A DNA stretch of 20,340 nt from Bigelowiella natans CCMP2755. Its lineage: Eukaryota; Cercozoa; Chlorarachniophyceae. Location of the stretch: positions 1 to 20,340 of the forward strand of contig ADNK01001799.1 in assembly GCA_000320545.1 (NCBI GenBank), read 5' to 3'. Below, one piece after another: positions 12,276 through 19,850 of the stretch (positions are counted from its first letter, which is position 1; each line of letters starts with the position of its first letter). Position numbers and translations under genes: made by a program. The notes under the pieces were generated by a model. It made no database searches. It saw only the letters and a program-made list of their open reading frames with translations, and was not told where the DNA came from.

Positions 12276-13567
12276 CGCGACATGCCGTCTTAATGTGTTG
12301 TGTGTTTGCGCCTGTGCAGTATCTGCATAAGTGCACAATTCTGTCGGTTCTGTCGTTATAACAATTCTGCGTACGACAACAAGACGCTGTTCTTCTCTTC
12401 TTTCTTCCTGACCAGATATTCCGCTCGGTCCTCGCTATCACCATCCAGACACCGGCACACTTCCATGTATATCTGATAAGCGATCCGCAAGTCGAGGTCC
12501 TCCATCACGTGCTCCACCACATCAAAACTGATTGCAAACAACGGGTCAAGTTAACTTAGTGCGAGCAAGATGTGTGGATGCCTAGTGGCATGTATCTCAC
12601 AGCATTAAGACGAAGAAGATGAAGAAGACGAAGAGAAGAAGAAGAAGAAGAAAAAGAAGAAGAAGAAGCAGAAGAAAACGAAGAAACTTGTGATGATTCG
12701 AACGCTCGCATAAGCCACTGTGCGTTTTGCAGAATCAAGAGAGATCTTTGCTCTGAACTTAAGAGAAAGGCCCCTCAATTGGGTTCTCCTCCCCCCCCCC
12801 CCCGCCCCTGGGTTGTTACCTCTGCCTTGTCTCGAGAATCATGTTGAATTTCTCCAACAGCTCCTCCTCATTCTCCACGTGGCCGACTAGAAGCCCCATC
12901 ATCTCTGGCACTGACTCCGTAAGATGTGCGTGGAGGGAGAAGGGAGCGAGCGGTGCAGGCGTCGGCGATACGCCTTTATATAGCTTCGGTTTCTGCGTAT
13001 TGCTTTTCTGCCACGCCTTTAGTGCCTGTAAGGGGGGGAAGGGGGGGGGAGATAGTGGCACATGAAAATAGAAGAAGCAGAACGACAATTGTAATGCGAG
13101 CAGCTATGATTTTTACGTGGTAACAGTAGCAAGGCCAGCGGGAACTTATGAACATTGTAGCCGATATCAGTAATACCTTCTCCTCCTCCTCCTCCTTCTC
13201 ATATTACTATTGCTATTACTACTTCTACTACTGGTACTACTATCAGCAGTGAGGAGGCAGAAATCGGAAGCAAAGGGTGAGGTTGATGAGATATGTATGA
13301 TGCTGTTGTGCTACTACACGCTCAATAGCGTAACAACAGGGCGACAGCTTACTTTGAATCCCTCGGTTTTGCTTAGATTCACAAGTAATTGGTGCGTTTG
13401 CCAGTCTTCGTCCTCCCACCCGCACAGAATCGTCTTTTGCCGTGTTGGCCATGTTAAATTGCGGTACCACGCGCGCACTTCCCTGTGTTCTTTGGGTTTA
13501 TGTTTTTTTGGGGGGGGGTGCAATGATGCAATTAGTATGTGCTCACACAGACACCCCATTAACAAGC

Positions 13568-13604
<37 letters not shown>

Positions 13605-13768
13605 CACGCGCGCGCGTGCTATCATTAAGATCTTTTCACAGCGAACCGATGTCAGAAGGAAGGCTCTCCATCGATGATTCTCCGGCTGAATTGTAGAGGA
13701 ATAAAGAGTGTTCTTTCAATGTATTATGGCTGCCGTCATACTGTTGCATAGCTGCGCGCATGTCTGTG

Positions 13769-13810
<42 letters not shown>

Positions 13811-14742
13811 CGTTCCAGAGATGACCTCCTCCTCTCATAAACATTTATATGTCAATAATTTTAATTCGCCGTCGCTCTCATTTCCTACGGATTTTGTCCA
13901 CGGGCGGGAACTTGCTCGGATCAGGCTCTCCAAACTCCTCGGGCAGCACCTGGAAGAAATGATGATAGTAATAATAATGATGATGGTGGTGATGATGATG
14001 ATAACGACGATAAATGCGTTGTTGCTGATGAAGATGATACATTGGATTGAAAAGCCACTGGGAAATAAAGAGAGAGGGGGAGATAGATTGATAGAGAGAG
14101 ATAGATAGAGAGAGAGAGAGAGAGAGACGCTCATAATAACAGATATTCTGATTTATTCTACTACATTGCCAGAGCCCGGCTTCACATGCATAATATCTGC
14201 GTTGATTTTGTTCATAATCTCCTCGTTGTCAGTGTCGCTGCTCATAATATCATCTTCTCCGTGCAGTTTTCCCTCCAGCCTGTCGTCGTTTTGGTCATAG
14301 CGGCCTCTCCATGTGTTCGATGAAGATCCGCGCTGCCTCCTCCCCCCATTGTAGTCCTCAGATTCCGACTTATCGTCGTTCGTAAACTTGCCATAGAACT
14401 TTAGAGCGCACACATACGCACGCACACATTTAGGAATTGTATAGAAATATATTATATGTTTTTCTGGAGCAGATAACAGATCTAACGGACATGCTCAGGC
14501 TTAACGTTGCTGCTGCTACTCTTATCGAAGTCTCAGTCACCTGGCGGTACGTCTCCTGGCCGAAGGTTTCATTGACGTGCCTCTCAGCGAACTGTGTTAA
14601 TGACGTAGCAGCATACCAATGGACGATGGGCAAACACAGAAGAATCAGCTCAGCGCACGGCTATGAAGATTCTCTATGTAAAGCGTTTGTTCAGTTAGCT
14701 CTCCGATACCTTTTTCAATTTTTGAAAGTCGAAGCTCGACAT
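2155..14742 (-). CDS. 29-exon gene: helical region, PPR-like repeats, ubiquitin-like domain and disordered tail (about 1,956 aa)
   Basis: Exons in transcription order: 14742-14710, 14591-14541, 14398-14165, 13949-13889, 13489-13353, 13025-12820, 12527-12413, 12144-12097, 11903-11676, 11372-11112, 10849-10811, 10734-10669, 10479-10217, 9832-9762, 9545-9373, 9181-9119, 8550-8191, 7917-7885, 7709-7416, 7250-7142, 6966-6884, 6783-6521, 6402-6276, 6150-6103, 5806-5723, 5515-5470, 5331-5210, 5045-4723, 4084-2155. They sum to 5,871 bases with phases agreeing throughout. The start (MSSFDFQKLKK) is the first ATG after an in-frame stop. The product has an acidic N-terminus, an unrecognised helical region (about 107-912), PPR-like repeats (about 918-1200), a ubiquitin-like domain (about 1237-1303) and a low-complexity tail. 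PPR proteins typically bind organellar RNA; the role here is inferred. Least certain are exons 11-12, the acceptors of exons 5 and 15 and the exon 17/18 junction. Two adjacent genes cannot be excluded without transcripts. Confidence 0.6.
4621..4712. repeat. Trinucleotide tract (CAA)n and (CTA)n in intron 28
   Basis: The tract lies just downstream of the exon 28 donor on the minus strand. Without splicing, exon 28 would run into poly-Val, which supports placing the donor at 4722. Confidence 0.9.
4723..5045 (-). CDS. Exon 28: ubiquitin-like domain
   Basis: Residues about 1237-1303 read as a ubiquitin fold. FFVRTLTG matches the first beta strand and turn of ubiquitin (FVKTLTG). Next come a helix with ISDIKVLVYQRE, then YIWFKGRRLQDHRTIAHYGI, matching the ubiquitin pattern LIFAGKQLEDGRTLSDYNI, and a last strand YSLVYED. 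The usual C-terminal Gly-Gly is absent and the chain continues into a charged linker, so the domain cannot be conjugated like ubiquitin. It is more likely a fixed UBL that docks to proteasome, Cdc48 or other ubiquitin-binding partners (inference). Acceptor ACATCAG at 5046 and donor GTTGTT at 4722 agree in phase with exons 27 and 29. It could instead start a separate gene at the ATG MPPDSW, but only about 160 bases separate it from exon 27. Confidence 0.8.
5210..7250 (-). CDS. Exons 20-27: about six pentatricopeptide-like repeats
   Basis: Exons 7250-7142, 6966-6884, 6783-6521, 6402-6276, 6150-6103, 5806-5723, 5515-5470 and 5331-5210 cover residues 913-1206. A recurring two-helix pattern is visible. 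Helix A stretches include IASVAVHSLAEEG, IYSLTMKGFFRDG, FEACLDGCTKAR, VLEAMRPHGE, YTPVIASAVNS and YVEALRACKIGG. Five of the six are followed by Trp-x-x-Ala/Gly helices: WCEALEVL, WEKAVSLL, WRVALDIL, WQRGIQIM and WQAAIELT. This matches PPR motifs of stramenopile type (Gly-x-Trp-x-x-Ala-x-x-Leu-Leu). The PPR family binds single-stranded RNA in plastids or mitochondria and acts in RNA processing, stability or translation. The RNA target cannot be read reliably from repeats this diverged. Two introns fall immediately before the AW of helix B. Confidence 0.7.
6001..6060. repeat. (CT)n followed by (GT)n microsatellite
   Basis: Compound dinucleotide tract in the minus-gene intron between exons 24 and 25. 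Confidence 0.95.
6165..6202. repeat. (CA)n microsatellite
   Basis: About 19 CA units in the minus-gene intron, ending close upstream of the exon 24 acceptor. Read on the minus strand it is a (TG)n tract before the CTTTAG acceptor. Confidence 0.95.
6455..6488. repeat. (CA)n microsatellite
   Basis: About 17 CA units inside the short intron between exons 22 and 23 (6403-6520), so the repeat fills a large part of that intron. Confidence 0.95.
7347..7414. repeat. (CA)n and (GA)n microsatellite abutting the exon 19 donor
   Basis: Read on the minus strand, a (CT)n tract begins directly after the GT of the exon 19 donor (GTCTCT at 7415-7410). Changes in repeat length would alter the start of the intron. 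Confidence 0.9.
7416..9832 (-). CDS. Exons 14-19: central region, family not recognised
   Basis: Exons 9832-9762, 9545-9373, 9181-9119, 8550-8191, 7917-7885 and 7709-7416 cover residues 581-912. Good stretches include FMIWHGFVLGFLPPELSNK, EIDDEELLEDIWARIIIDTE and VRGFILANETIAANKSSV. Exon 19 is unusually aromatic (GYGYVPDDYQGKVPKYWFKV), suggesting a folded, ligand-binding or packed surface. Exon 17's donor and exon 18's acceptor are weak. Exon 18 is given as ALKANRYAEEV, but an upstream AAAG acceptor would add RYEE in a phase that needs a different donor from exon 17. Intron 16 (8551-9118) is long and contains a GGAGA pentanucleotide tract but no exon I can see. Confidence 0.5.
7777..7807. repeat. 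(ATG)n trinucleotide microsatellite
   Basis: About ten units in the intron between exons 18 and 19. Confidence 0.95.
8121..8154. repeat. (CTC)n trinucleotide microsatellite
   Basis: This lies in the proposed intron between exons 17 and 18. If the exon 17 donor were missed it would encode a Gly run on the minus strand, so it does not by itself decide the boundary. Confidence 0.9.
8585..8616. repeat. GGAGA pentanucleotide repeat
   Basis: About six units in the long intron between exons 16 and 17. It is one of few non-di/trinucleotide tracts in the window. Confidence 0.85.
9327..9359. repeat. (CAT)n trinucleotide microsatellite
   Basis: Ten or so units in the intron between exons 15 and 16, ending about 13 bases past the exon 15 donor as read on the minus strand. 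Confidence 0.95.
9588..9735. repeat. Compound array: (CA)n, octanucleotide ACACAGAC tandem, (AT)n
   Basis: (CA)n at 9588-9620, then about nine near-perfect copies of an 8-base unit at 9624-9694, then (AT)n at 9709-9735. All lie in the intron between exons 14 and 15. The 8-mer probably arose from the CA tract by a point change and unit expansion. Confidence 0.9.
10088..10209. repeat. (GGA)n and (TA)n tracts downstream of the exon 13 donor
   Basis: (GGA)n at 10088-10118 and (TA)n at 10170-10209. The TA tract begins within a few bases of the minus-strand donor GTATGT at 10216-10211. Confidence 0.9.
10217..11372 (-). CDS. Exons 10-13: possible small beta-barrel (Tudor-like) segment and a charged linker
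   Basis: Exon 10 (11372-11112) includes LTGPYVGRVVRVPVL and ends KLAGLWE. Exon 11 (10849-10811) encodes VEFSTGDLANTVQ. Across the junction, Trp and alternating Val/Phe followed by Thr-Gly-Asp recall the strand-turn pattern of Tudor or BAH-type modules; this is weak inference. Exon 12 is ambiguous. One version is 10734-10669, whose donor is the first GT of a (GT)n tract. Another uses acceptor TTGAG and donor GTTTTC and reads TSRCDGLQADLQSQMGL. Both are phase 0. Exon 13 (10479-10217) has IMNERNVKIYTLMGKRKFF and a Lys/Glu-rich linker. A further minus-strand stretch near 10930-10966 has a weak acceptor and an incompatible phase, so I left it out. Confidence 0.45.
10624..10669. repeat. (CT)n/(CA)n microsatellite touching the exon 12 donor
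   Basis: On the minus strand the tract reads (GT)n then (GA)n. In the preferred model its first GT is the splice donor of exon 12, so several equivalent donors lie in a row. Confidence 0.85.
11025..11101. repeat. (GA)n and (CA)n microsatellite in intron 10
   Basis: A compound tract of about 75 bases. On the minus strand it starts about ten bases after the exon 10 donor GTAGCT. Confidence 0.95.
11676..13949 (-). CDS. Exons 4-9: helical segment of unknown family
   Basis: Exons 13949-13889, 13489-13353, 13025-12820, 12527-12413, 12144-12097 and 11903-11676 cover residues 107-371. Readable stretches include VLPEEFGEPDPSKFPPVDKI, EVRAWYRNLTWPTRQKTIL, ENEEELLEKFNMILETRQ, SFDVVEHVMEDLDLRIAYQ and MLHLFQNFVLAILRVKCVAQ. 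The spacing of Leu, Ile, Val and Trp points to packed amphipathic helices, possibly helical repeats too diverged to name. The first exon could seem to end at a stop (KIRRK), but a GTAGGA donor just before it joins in phase to an AAAG acceptor at 13490. No catalytic motif was seen. Confidence 0.55.
12227..12281. repeat. AT-rich palindrome with GC-rich arms (hairpin-forming)
   Basis: The arms GTCGCGCAATA and TATTGCGCGAC are exact reverse complements and flank a (TA)n core of about 33 bases. It lies in the intron between exons 7 and 8 of the minus-strand gene. The whole element could fold into a single long hairpin or cruciform. Confidence 0.85.
12610..12685. repeat. (GAA)n-rich purine tract
   Basis: An imperfect GAA array in the intron between exons 6 and 7. 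As CTT repeats on the minus strand it forms a long pyrimidine tract about 80 bases upstream of the exon 7 acceptor. Confidence 0.9.
13572..13806. repeat. (CA)n at 13572-13602 and (GA)n at 13771-13806
   Basis: Two separate dinucleotide tracts in the intron between exons 4 and 5 of the minus gene. Confidence 0.9.
14165..14742 (-). CDS. Exons 1-3: acidic, hydrophilic N-terminus of the 29-exon gene
   Basis: Exon 1 (14742-14710) encodes MSSFDFQKLKK. Exon 2 (14591-14541) encodes FAERHVNETFGQETYRQ. Exon 3 (14398-14165) begins FYGKFTNDDKSESED. All three junctions are phase 0, with acceptors AACACAG and CTCTAAAG and donors GTATCG, GTGACT and GTAGTA. Residues 29-106 are rich in Asp, Glu, Gly, Ser and Arg and are probably disordered. 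No signal peptide or Ser/Thr/Arg-rich organelle presequence is visible at this start. That is odd for a protein with PPR-like repeats, so either the start lies further upstream or the protein is not organellar. Confidence 0.6.
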
Positions 14743-14846
14743 CTGCCCCCCTCCGCGAAGCCGACGGATCTGTAGAATGCATGTTGGATTTGGGCAAATA
14801 CTTGCTACTGTTTGTAGAGTGTCAAATAACACTGGACAACGTCAGC

Positions 14847-14921
<75 letters not shown>

Positions 14922-15203
14922 GTAAGAAAGATAGAGAGGCAAACGCAGAGAGGAAGATTCCATACATATGTGCCGCTGCCAATTAGATGTTGCAGTCGAT
15001 TCCTGGTAATATCGCTCTGATGTTAAAAACAGAATATAGCAGTAAATGCACAGCTGGCTGGAGAGGAAAAAATCTCTTTATTAATTTCAAATAAGAAGTG
15101 TGATCTACGAAAGTGCCTGTATATGAGTAGTTAGGCATCACGATCTGTCTCAGCATGATTGTGTTGCGCTATGTATCTCCCCCCTCTCCCTACTTCCAAC
15201 CCT

Positions 15204-15249
<46 letters not shown>

Positions 15250-15844
15250 TTTGTTTGTATATATTGGGATCGAAGCATGGATATTGAGGGTAGTACATTT
15301 TCTCTCGTCGTCCTGCGAATCGTCGCCATTCTCATCGCAACCATCGCCAGTACAGCCGACACACACCACCAGTACCGAAACTGCATGCTATGGATGGGTT
15401 CGGCCCCAATGTGCCAGGCCCTTTATTTTTCTGTTTAGTACCGGTCTGTGGTGGCGGCACCGCGGCTTGGTTCGCCCGCTGAGCCGTTTGGCGGGTAAGG
15501 AGCCTGTAGCGGAATGGTTGCTGCTGTGCAGGGTCTTCTGTTGGAAAAGCGATTCCTCAAAACCCATCGCCGGCAGGAAAACAGTAGATGTTTTCAGCGT
15601 ATAAAATTGACCAAAACCACCCTGCGTGCTCGGCTTGCGCCACCGTTATTGGCAGTTGGTGGCCTGAGCTACTTTAGGATAGTTTTGTACCCCGATAATA
15701 TCTGAACAGGGAAATATGTTCCTGGAGTCTGCTCAGAGAGGCGGCTGGTGAAGTTCCGAGAGCTTTGCTGTTGGCTCAGCGATCAGGCGCACATTCCTTG
15801 TCGCAGAGTGAAAAAGGCATGTATTTTCGAATCGGTACGAAGAA
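14743..15844. promoter_or_regulatory. Divergent intergenic region between the two large genes
   Basis: The region lies between the ATG of the minus-strand gene (14742) and the ATG of the plus-strand GST gene (15845), so it must hold both promoters and 5' untranslated regions. It contains a (CT)n-(AT)n tract at 14846-14917 and a (GT)n tract at 15206-15246. A possible 5'-UTR acceptor (CTACAG) lies about 30 bases upstream of the minus-gene ATG. Open frames on the plus strand between 15155 and 15604 run through the (GT)n tract and are not supported as genes. Confidence 0.5.
15600..15607 (+). promoter_or_regulatory. TATA-like box upstream of the GST-family gene
   Basis: TATAAAAT lies about 240 bases upstream of the ATG at 15845. 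The distance implies a 5' untranslated region near 200 bases if it is used. It is a single short match, so confidence is low. Confidence 0.3.
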
Positions 15845-16977
15845 ATGGCCGCTGGCGCGTCGATGCACAGCTTCTCCTGCTCGGTGGGAAAGAGAGCCTT
15901 CCTTCTTGTCACGGTAATTCGTAATTATCAAAGTGGGGAAAAGATTTTGGTGCTGCAGCCATTAATCTGGCTATTTTGCGACGAAGGACTTCGTTCCTGC
16001 CTTTTGGTCGTATTTGCACGAATGTAGCGTAAAGGGCAGGCTTCTCTCTCGGATTGGAAAATCAATTAATTGTAGTTTTTCACACATACACTCATACGTG
16101 TATTTTTAGGCTTTGTGCGGTGCCGCGTACCTTATTCTTCTCCCAGACGCTCTTCCACCATCACCACCATCATCATCATCATCATCATTTCTGCATCAAA
16201 TAGCATTAGCACCGGCTTCTAACCTAGCCAGTTCTACTCGCATTTCAAGGCAATTCAATAGGCCTTCGAATACGATGCGACCGTCAAAGAACATCAGGGC
16301 TGGGGGACCAGCTTCTGCGACAATATCAACGTCCTCCTTCGATCTCACCCCCCCAAGCGCATGGCCCCTGCTGCAAACTCGAGCGACGTCGTCTAGCCTT
16401 CGGCCACTAAGGGGAGGCATTAGGAGCGAAGGAAATGGAAGAATTCTCGGAGGACAACGGGTACTTTACACAGCGCTATACTACGATTGAAATATGCGGT
16501 TGCAGCAAACCTCGTGTGTTCTCTTTTTTTAACCTTCATAAACCCTTATATGTACAAAACAGAGAATTTTGAATGATCGACAGAAGTTGTATGTTACAAG
16601 CAGATGTTTCATTCTAAGTGCAGCTCAGAGTCTCATTTCTGTTAATACTTGCTCTCTTGTCATTGCTGTGTTAGGGACGACACCCCTCCTCCAGACTCAC
16701 TGTTGGAAGAGCATCAGCTGGCTCAGGAGCCGAGGTAGCGGGCTGGGATGTTATAGGTACTTTCTATTTCCGCAGCGGAGCGAGTTGCTTTAGAAGAGAC
16801 GCTCATTTTTGTGCCCACGTAGCAAAGTGCATTGGTAGTGCGATGCATGCTTCGTAACCGGTGGAGAGTGGGAAGCCATTTGTCCTCTTCCTTCGATTCT
16901 TTTCTCATTGCGTCACATCGGCAGCACGCGAGGCTGGTGAGACTCCGACAGGACAGGCTTTATCACGGGAGGCAAAG
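15845..16977 (+). other. Exons 1-4: bipartite-like targeting leader of the GST-family protein
   Basis: Residues 1-175 precede the GST fold. Residues about 17-37 ([19 protein letters not shown]) are a hydrophobic signal-like stretch spanning the exon 1/2 junction. They are followed by [12 protein letters not shown] and then more than 100 residues rich in Ser, Thr, Arg, Ala and Pro with few acidic residues. A signal peptide, then a Phe, then a transit peptide is the known pattern for import into the secondary plastids of ochrophytes. SSSSF resembles the ASAF-type cleavage motif loosely. The Ser run is encoded by a (TCA)n trinucleotide repeat at about 16158-16190. Confidence 0.55.
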
Positions 16978-17394
16978 GTAGTGGCATTAGTAGCAGTAGT
17001 ATTAGGAATAGTGGTTAATGAGCAACAGTACTTGCTGGTGATGACGGGCATGCTAGTGTTCGAATAATGAAGAAATAGATATCCTATTGTTCACTAGAGA
17101 GACCAATTTGATATAGGAGGTAAATGCGAGGATCATTACTACGACTGTTGTAATAATGCTATTGACCAATGCCAGTGATATGATGCCAACCATCGTTTTG
17201 TGCTTTTAAGGAGCGAGAAGCGGGCGGTGGCCGTGCTCACACGGACGCTACACTAAGACTCTTTGGTCACTCTGAGGACGATGTGAGGCTTACGCTTTAT
17301 CGGGACAAGGCTGCATGGTGCCCTTACTGTCAAAAGGTTTGTTGGATGGCTATAGTCCTGCAAACACACACACACACACACACGCATTTAGTGC

Positions 17395-17443
<49 letters not shown>

Positions 17444-19456
17444 TTAGTGATATCGATGGTAACAACAATACTGACGTAGGTTTGGATCATGCTCGAGGAG
17501 AAGAAGATTCCGTACCGCATATCACACATCAACATGCGGAGCTATGGGCACAAGCCTGATTGGTTCTTGGCGAAGGTCCCCGGAGGGCTCCTCCCAGCTA
17601 TCGAGCTTGACGGCAAGACGTACACTGAGTCACTCGAGATCATGAGGCTCATCGACCAGGAGTTCCCAGACAATAAGCCGGTGTTCTATCCTGCCGGCGA
17701 GGCAAGGCGCATTCAAGAGCTCTACCAGCTCGAGCGAAAGTAAGAAGACGGAGATGAAGAGAACCCGACGATGGGGCAGAGGCAAAAGAAGAAGAAGAAG
17801 AAGAAGAAGAAGAAGAAGAAGAAGGACAAGGAAGAGGACGAAGGGGAAGGAGAAGAAGAAGGGGAGGCAGGGGGGCGGGGGAGAGATGACGAGAACGAAA
17901 CTGCAGGGGTGGGGAAAGATGTGCTGATGGTTATGTGATGATTTCTGTTGGGGAAGATGGCGATTATGGTGTTATCATTTTTACTATCACTTGCATTAAT
18001 TTGCCTTTTCTTCCTCTTCATCTTCACTCTTTCCCTGCCGCCACAGCCTCTTCGCCGGGTGGTGTGAGTACATGTTTCGGCCAGAGTCTCAGATGTTCAA
18101 TCCGTTCGAAGGGATGGCCCTGTCGGACGCCATCAGCAGCATCACCAGGGGGGGGGAGGCGAGGAAGAAGGATAGCAGGCGCGTGCGACTTGAAGGCCTG
18201 TTCTCGCGTGTGGACTCCGAGCTTGGGAAGGCATGGGAGCAATCAGGCAAAACTTCCCCGTGGTTTTTGGGAGGTGAGGCGCCAAGCCTCATCGACCTGC
18301 AGTTCATCACCCACGTCGAGCGAATGGAGGCCTCCCTGGCTTACTGGAAAGCGATGCGAATCCGCGGCGCGGGGGGCGGCGCCCAGCCCCACTGGCCGCA
18401 CCTAGAGCGCTGGATGGAGGCCTTCGAGGCGAGGGAGGCCTACCAGGCGACCAAGAGCGACTACTACACGCATGTGATGAACATCCCCCCGCAGTACGGA
18501 TACGCATATCCAGATGTGAGCAGCAACTATGAGGAGGTGCGAGACGCCGTCTCCTTCATCGGCGGCGAGAGCTGGAACTTGCCGAGGGACGTGGAAGATG
18601 AGGCGGGTCGCGCGCGCAAGGAGCCTATCAGCCGCCGCAGGATGCAGGGCAGGTCATGGACGCTGCCGGTTCCAAACAATGACCAGAGCTGCTGGGAGCC
18701 TATCCGCCCCCCCTTTCAGCGCAGCGAAGAGGCTGCACGGCACGAGGCAGCCTTCGAGCTGGCCTCGAATTACGAGAGCATTGTCAAGTTTGCATGTCGC
18801 GGCACGGGCGACCGCGGCGAAATCAACTTCTCCGCGCCGCTAGCTGATCCTTATGCGCTCGCAAACCCTGCAGAGAAGGAAGACGTGGATTTGCTCTTAC
18901 GAATGACGGCACAAGGCCTCGTGCGAGGCCAGCTTCCGCAGTTTGAAGCAGGAGGCCTGGACGCGGAGCGAAGGGAGGAGCTGGCAAAGTGCATCAAGTA
19001 AGTCAAAAAGAGAGAGGGAGAAGATGCTTACGAATTTAGGGTGCCGTTTGAAACCGAATGGTATGCGTGTAAGCTCACTCGCGAGGCTCAACGTCACAAA
19101 TTCCGCCGCCAATCATGCTCTCTTTCCTCTGTCTAAATTTGTTTTCCTACAGCGCCTATTGTCTTTTTTTTCCGCGGTGCCATCACCTATTCGCTTTCGC
19201 CTTAGGTGTTTTTTGTTGTAGCTCCTGCTTTACGTGTATCGAACGCATTTTTCGTACCACCGCATTGATTCCCTTCTTTGGAGAAGGAGCTGGAACGGTG
19301 AATGTGAATAAGACTAACGTTCCTTATATTAGGTATGTGCGTGATCGAGTCGGAGTACCAAGGGACATGAGCTTTCCCGCCGCTCAGCATCTACGAGCTT
19401 ATCTCAATCACATTGTGGACATTCTAGTGCCTCTTGATGGCAGTAGCAGTGCGTAG
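15845..19456 (+). CDS. Glutathione S-transferase-family protein with probable plastid-targeting presequence (8 exons, 661 aa)
   Basis: Exons are 15845-15913, 16110-16460, 16675-16734, 16933-16977, 17211-17336, 17480-17739, 18047-18997 and 19333-19456. All junctions agree in phase and the total is 1,986 bases. The first ATG follows an in-frame stop. The GST thioredoxin-like domain (about 198-280) has the active site WCPYCQKVW (Cys212-Cys215), the cis-Pro segment GGLLPAIEL (Pro256) and TES (Glu267-Ser268), which bind glutathione in this family. A helical C-terminal domain follows. This matches plant and algal plastid-type GST-family proteins, which act in thiol transfer, dehydroascorbate or xenobiotic reduction; the substrate here is unknown. 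The CPYC site suggests glutaredoxin- or DHAR/lambda/omega-like thiol chemistry rather than Ser/Tyr-type conjugation. At 661 residues it is longer than the roughly 400 I would expect, because of a long N-terminal leader. Confidence 0.85.
17211..17739 (+). CDS. Exons 5-6: thioredoxin-like GST N-terminal domain
   Basis: Exon 5 ends [16 protein letters not shown] and exon 6 begins [14 protein letters not shown]. This is the beta-alpha-beta start of a thioredoxin fold with a two-cysteine active site. Exon 6 continues through [15 protein letters not shown] and [16 protein letters not shown]. The intron between them (17337-17479) carries (CA)n and (TA)n tracts, so the active site and the cis-proline lie on different exons. 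The exon 6 donor is AAGTAAGA in phase 2; reading on instead would stop at once. Confidence 0.9.
17363..17440. repeat. (CA)n and (TA)n tracts in GST intron 5
   Basis: (CA)n at 17363-17383 and (TA)n at 17395-17440, between the active-site exon and the next. Confidence 0.95.
17785..17825. repeat. (GAA)n trinucleotide tract in GST intron 6
   Basis: About 13 units, starting some 45 bases after the exon 6 donor. A GT-rich stretch and the pyrimidine-rich acceptor of exon 7 follow downstream. Confidence 0.95.
18047..19456 (+). CDS. Exons 7-8: helical GST C-terminal domain
   Basis: Exon 7 starts [14 protein letters not shown] and contains [20 protein letters not shown] and [19 protein letters not shown], typical of GST helices that hold the N-cap and hydrophobic-staple region. 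Later it has [19 protein letters not shown] and [12 protein letters not shown], as in long plastid-type GST-family proteins. Exon 8 adds [20 protein letters not shown], again a typical end of this subfamily. A stop codon (TAA at 18999-19001) lies just beyond the GTAAGT donor, so an intron-retaining transcript would end at KCIK and lose the last helix. Confidence 0.85.
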
Positions 19457-19850
19457 TATTCATAGTGCCTCGTTGTCTTCCTAAAATCACCATGCCTGAT
19501 GGCGGTATAGTCGTGTGTAACAAAACCGTAGCTTGATTACAAATATCGTACATTGGAACTGACTGGTTCGCGCGGCTCATGTCATACGAACATATACTCT
19601 AAATTGCAATAAGAGCTTTACTTGCATGCATGCGATAAAAGCGCCCAGCTACCACACGTTTAAGCTTGCACGGGCGATGTATAAACATATGGAAAATTGT
19701 ACATAATATTGTACATGCAACCATATGCCTACAGCGCAAGTGCTGCAATGACAAGCTTGACAAGTTAAGTAATGAGCCATGCTGCGATGACAGACCTGTG
19801 GCAGTTTTGTTCGGCCATCATCCTTTCTATTTCATGCAGTTCACTCTTTT
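19457..19850. other. Downstream region of the GST-family gene, no gene seen
   Basis: AT-rich DNA that should include the 3' untranslated region; an AATAAG near 19609 could serve as a polyadenylation signal. The open frame at plus 19666-19854 is Cys/His-rich with no domain, and I do not support it. Confidence 0.4.

Noticed and set aside
13353-13625. Stop after KIRRK at the end of exon 4 as the end of a separate gene
   Set aside because: A GTAGGA donor lies just before the stop and joins in phase to the next exon. The continuous chain of phase-compatible exons favours one gene.
15278-15438. Possible small secreted protein (hydrophobic stretch after MDIEGSTFSL) and, on the opposite strand, an Asp-rich stretch
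   Set aside because: Both readings come from the same short segment with no supporting splice sites, domain or neighbours. Overlapping plausibility on two strands suggests chance.
15155-15604. Plus-strand open frame of about 149 codons in the divergent region
   Set aside because: It runs through a (GT)n tract giving Cys-Val repeats, has no ATG with good context, no domain and no splice support. It looks like a chance open frame.
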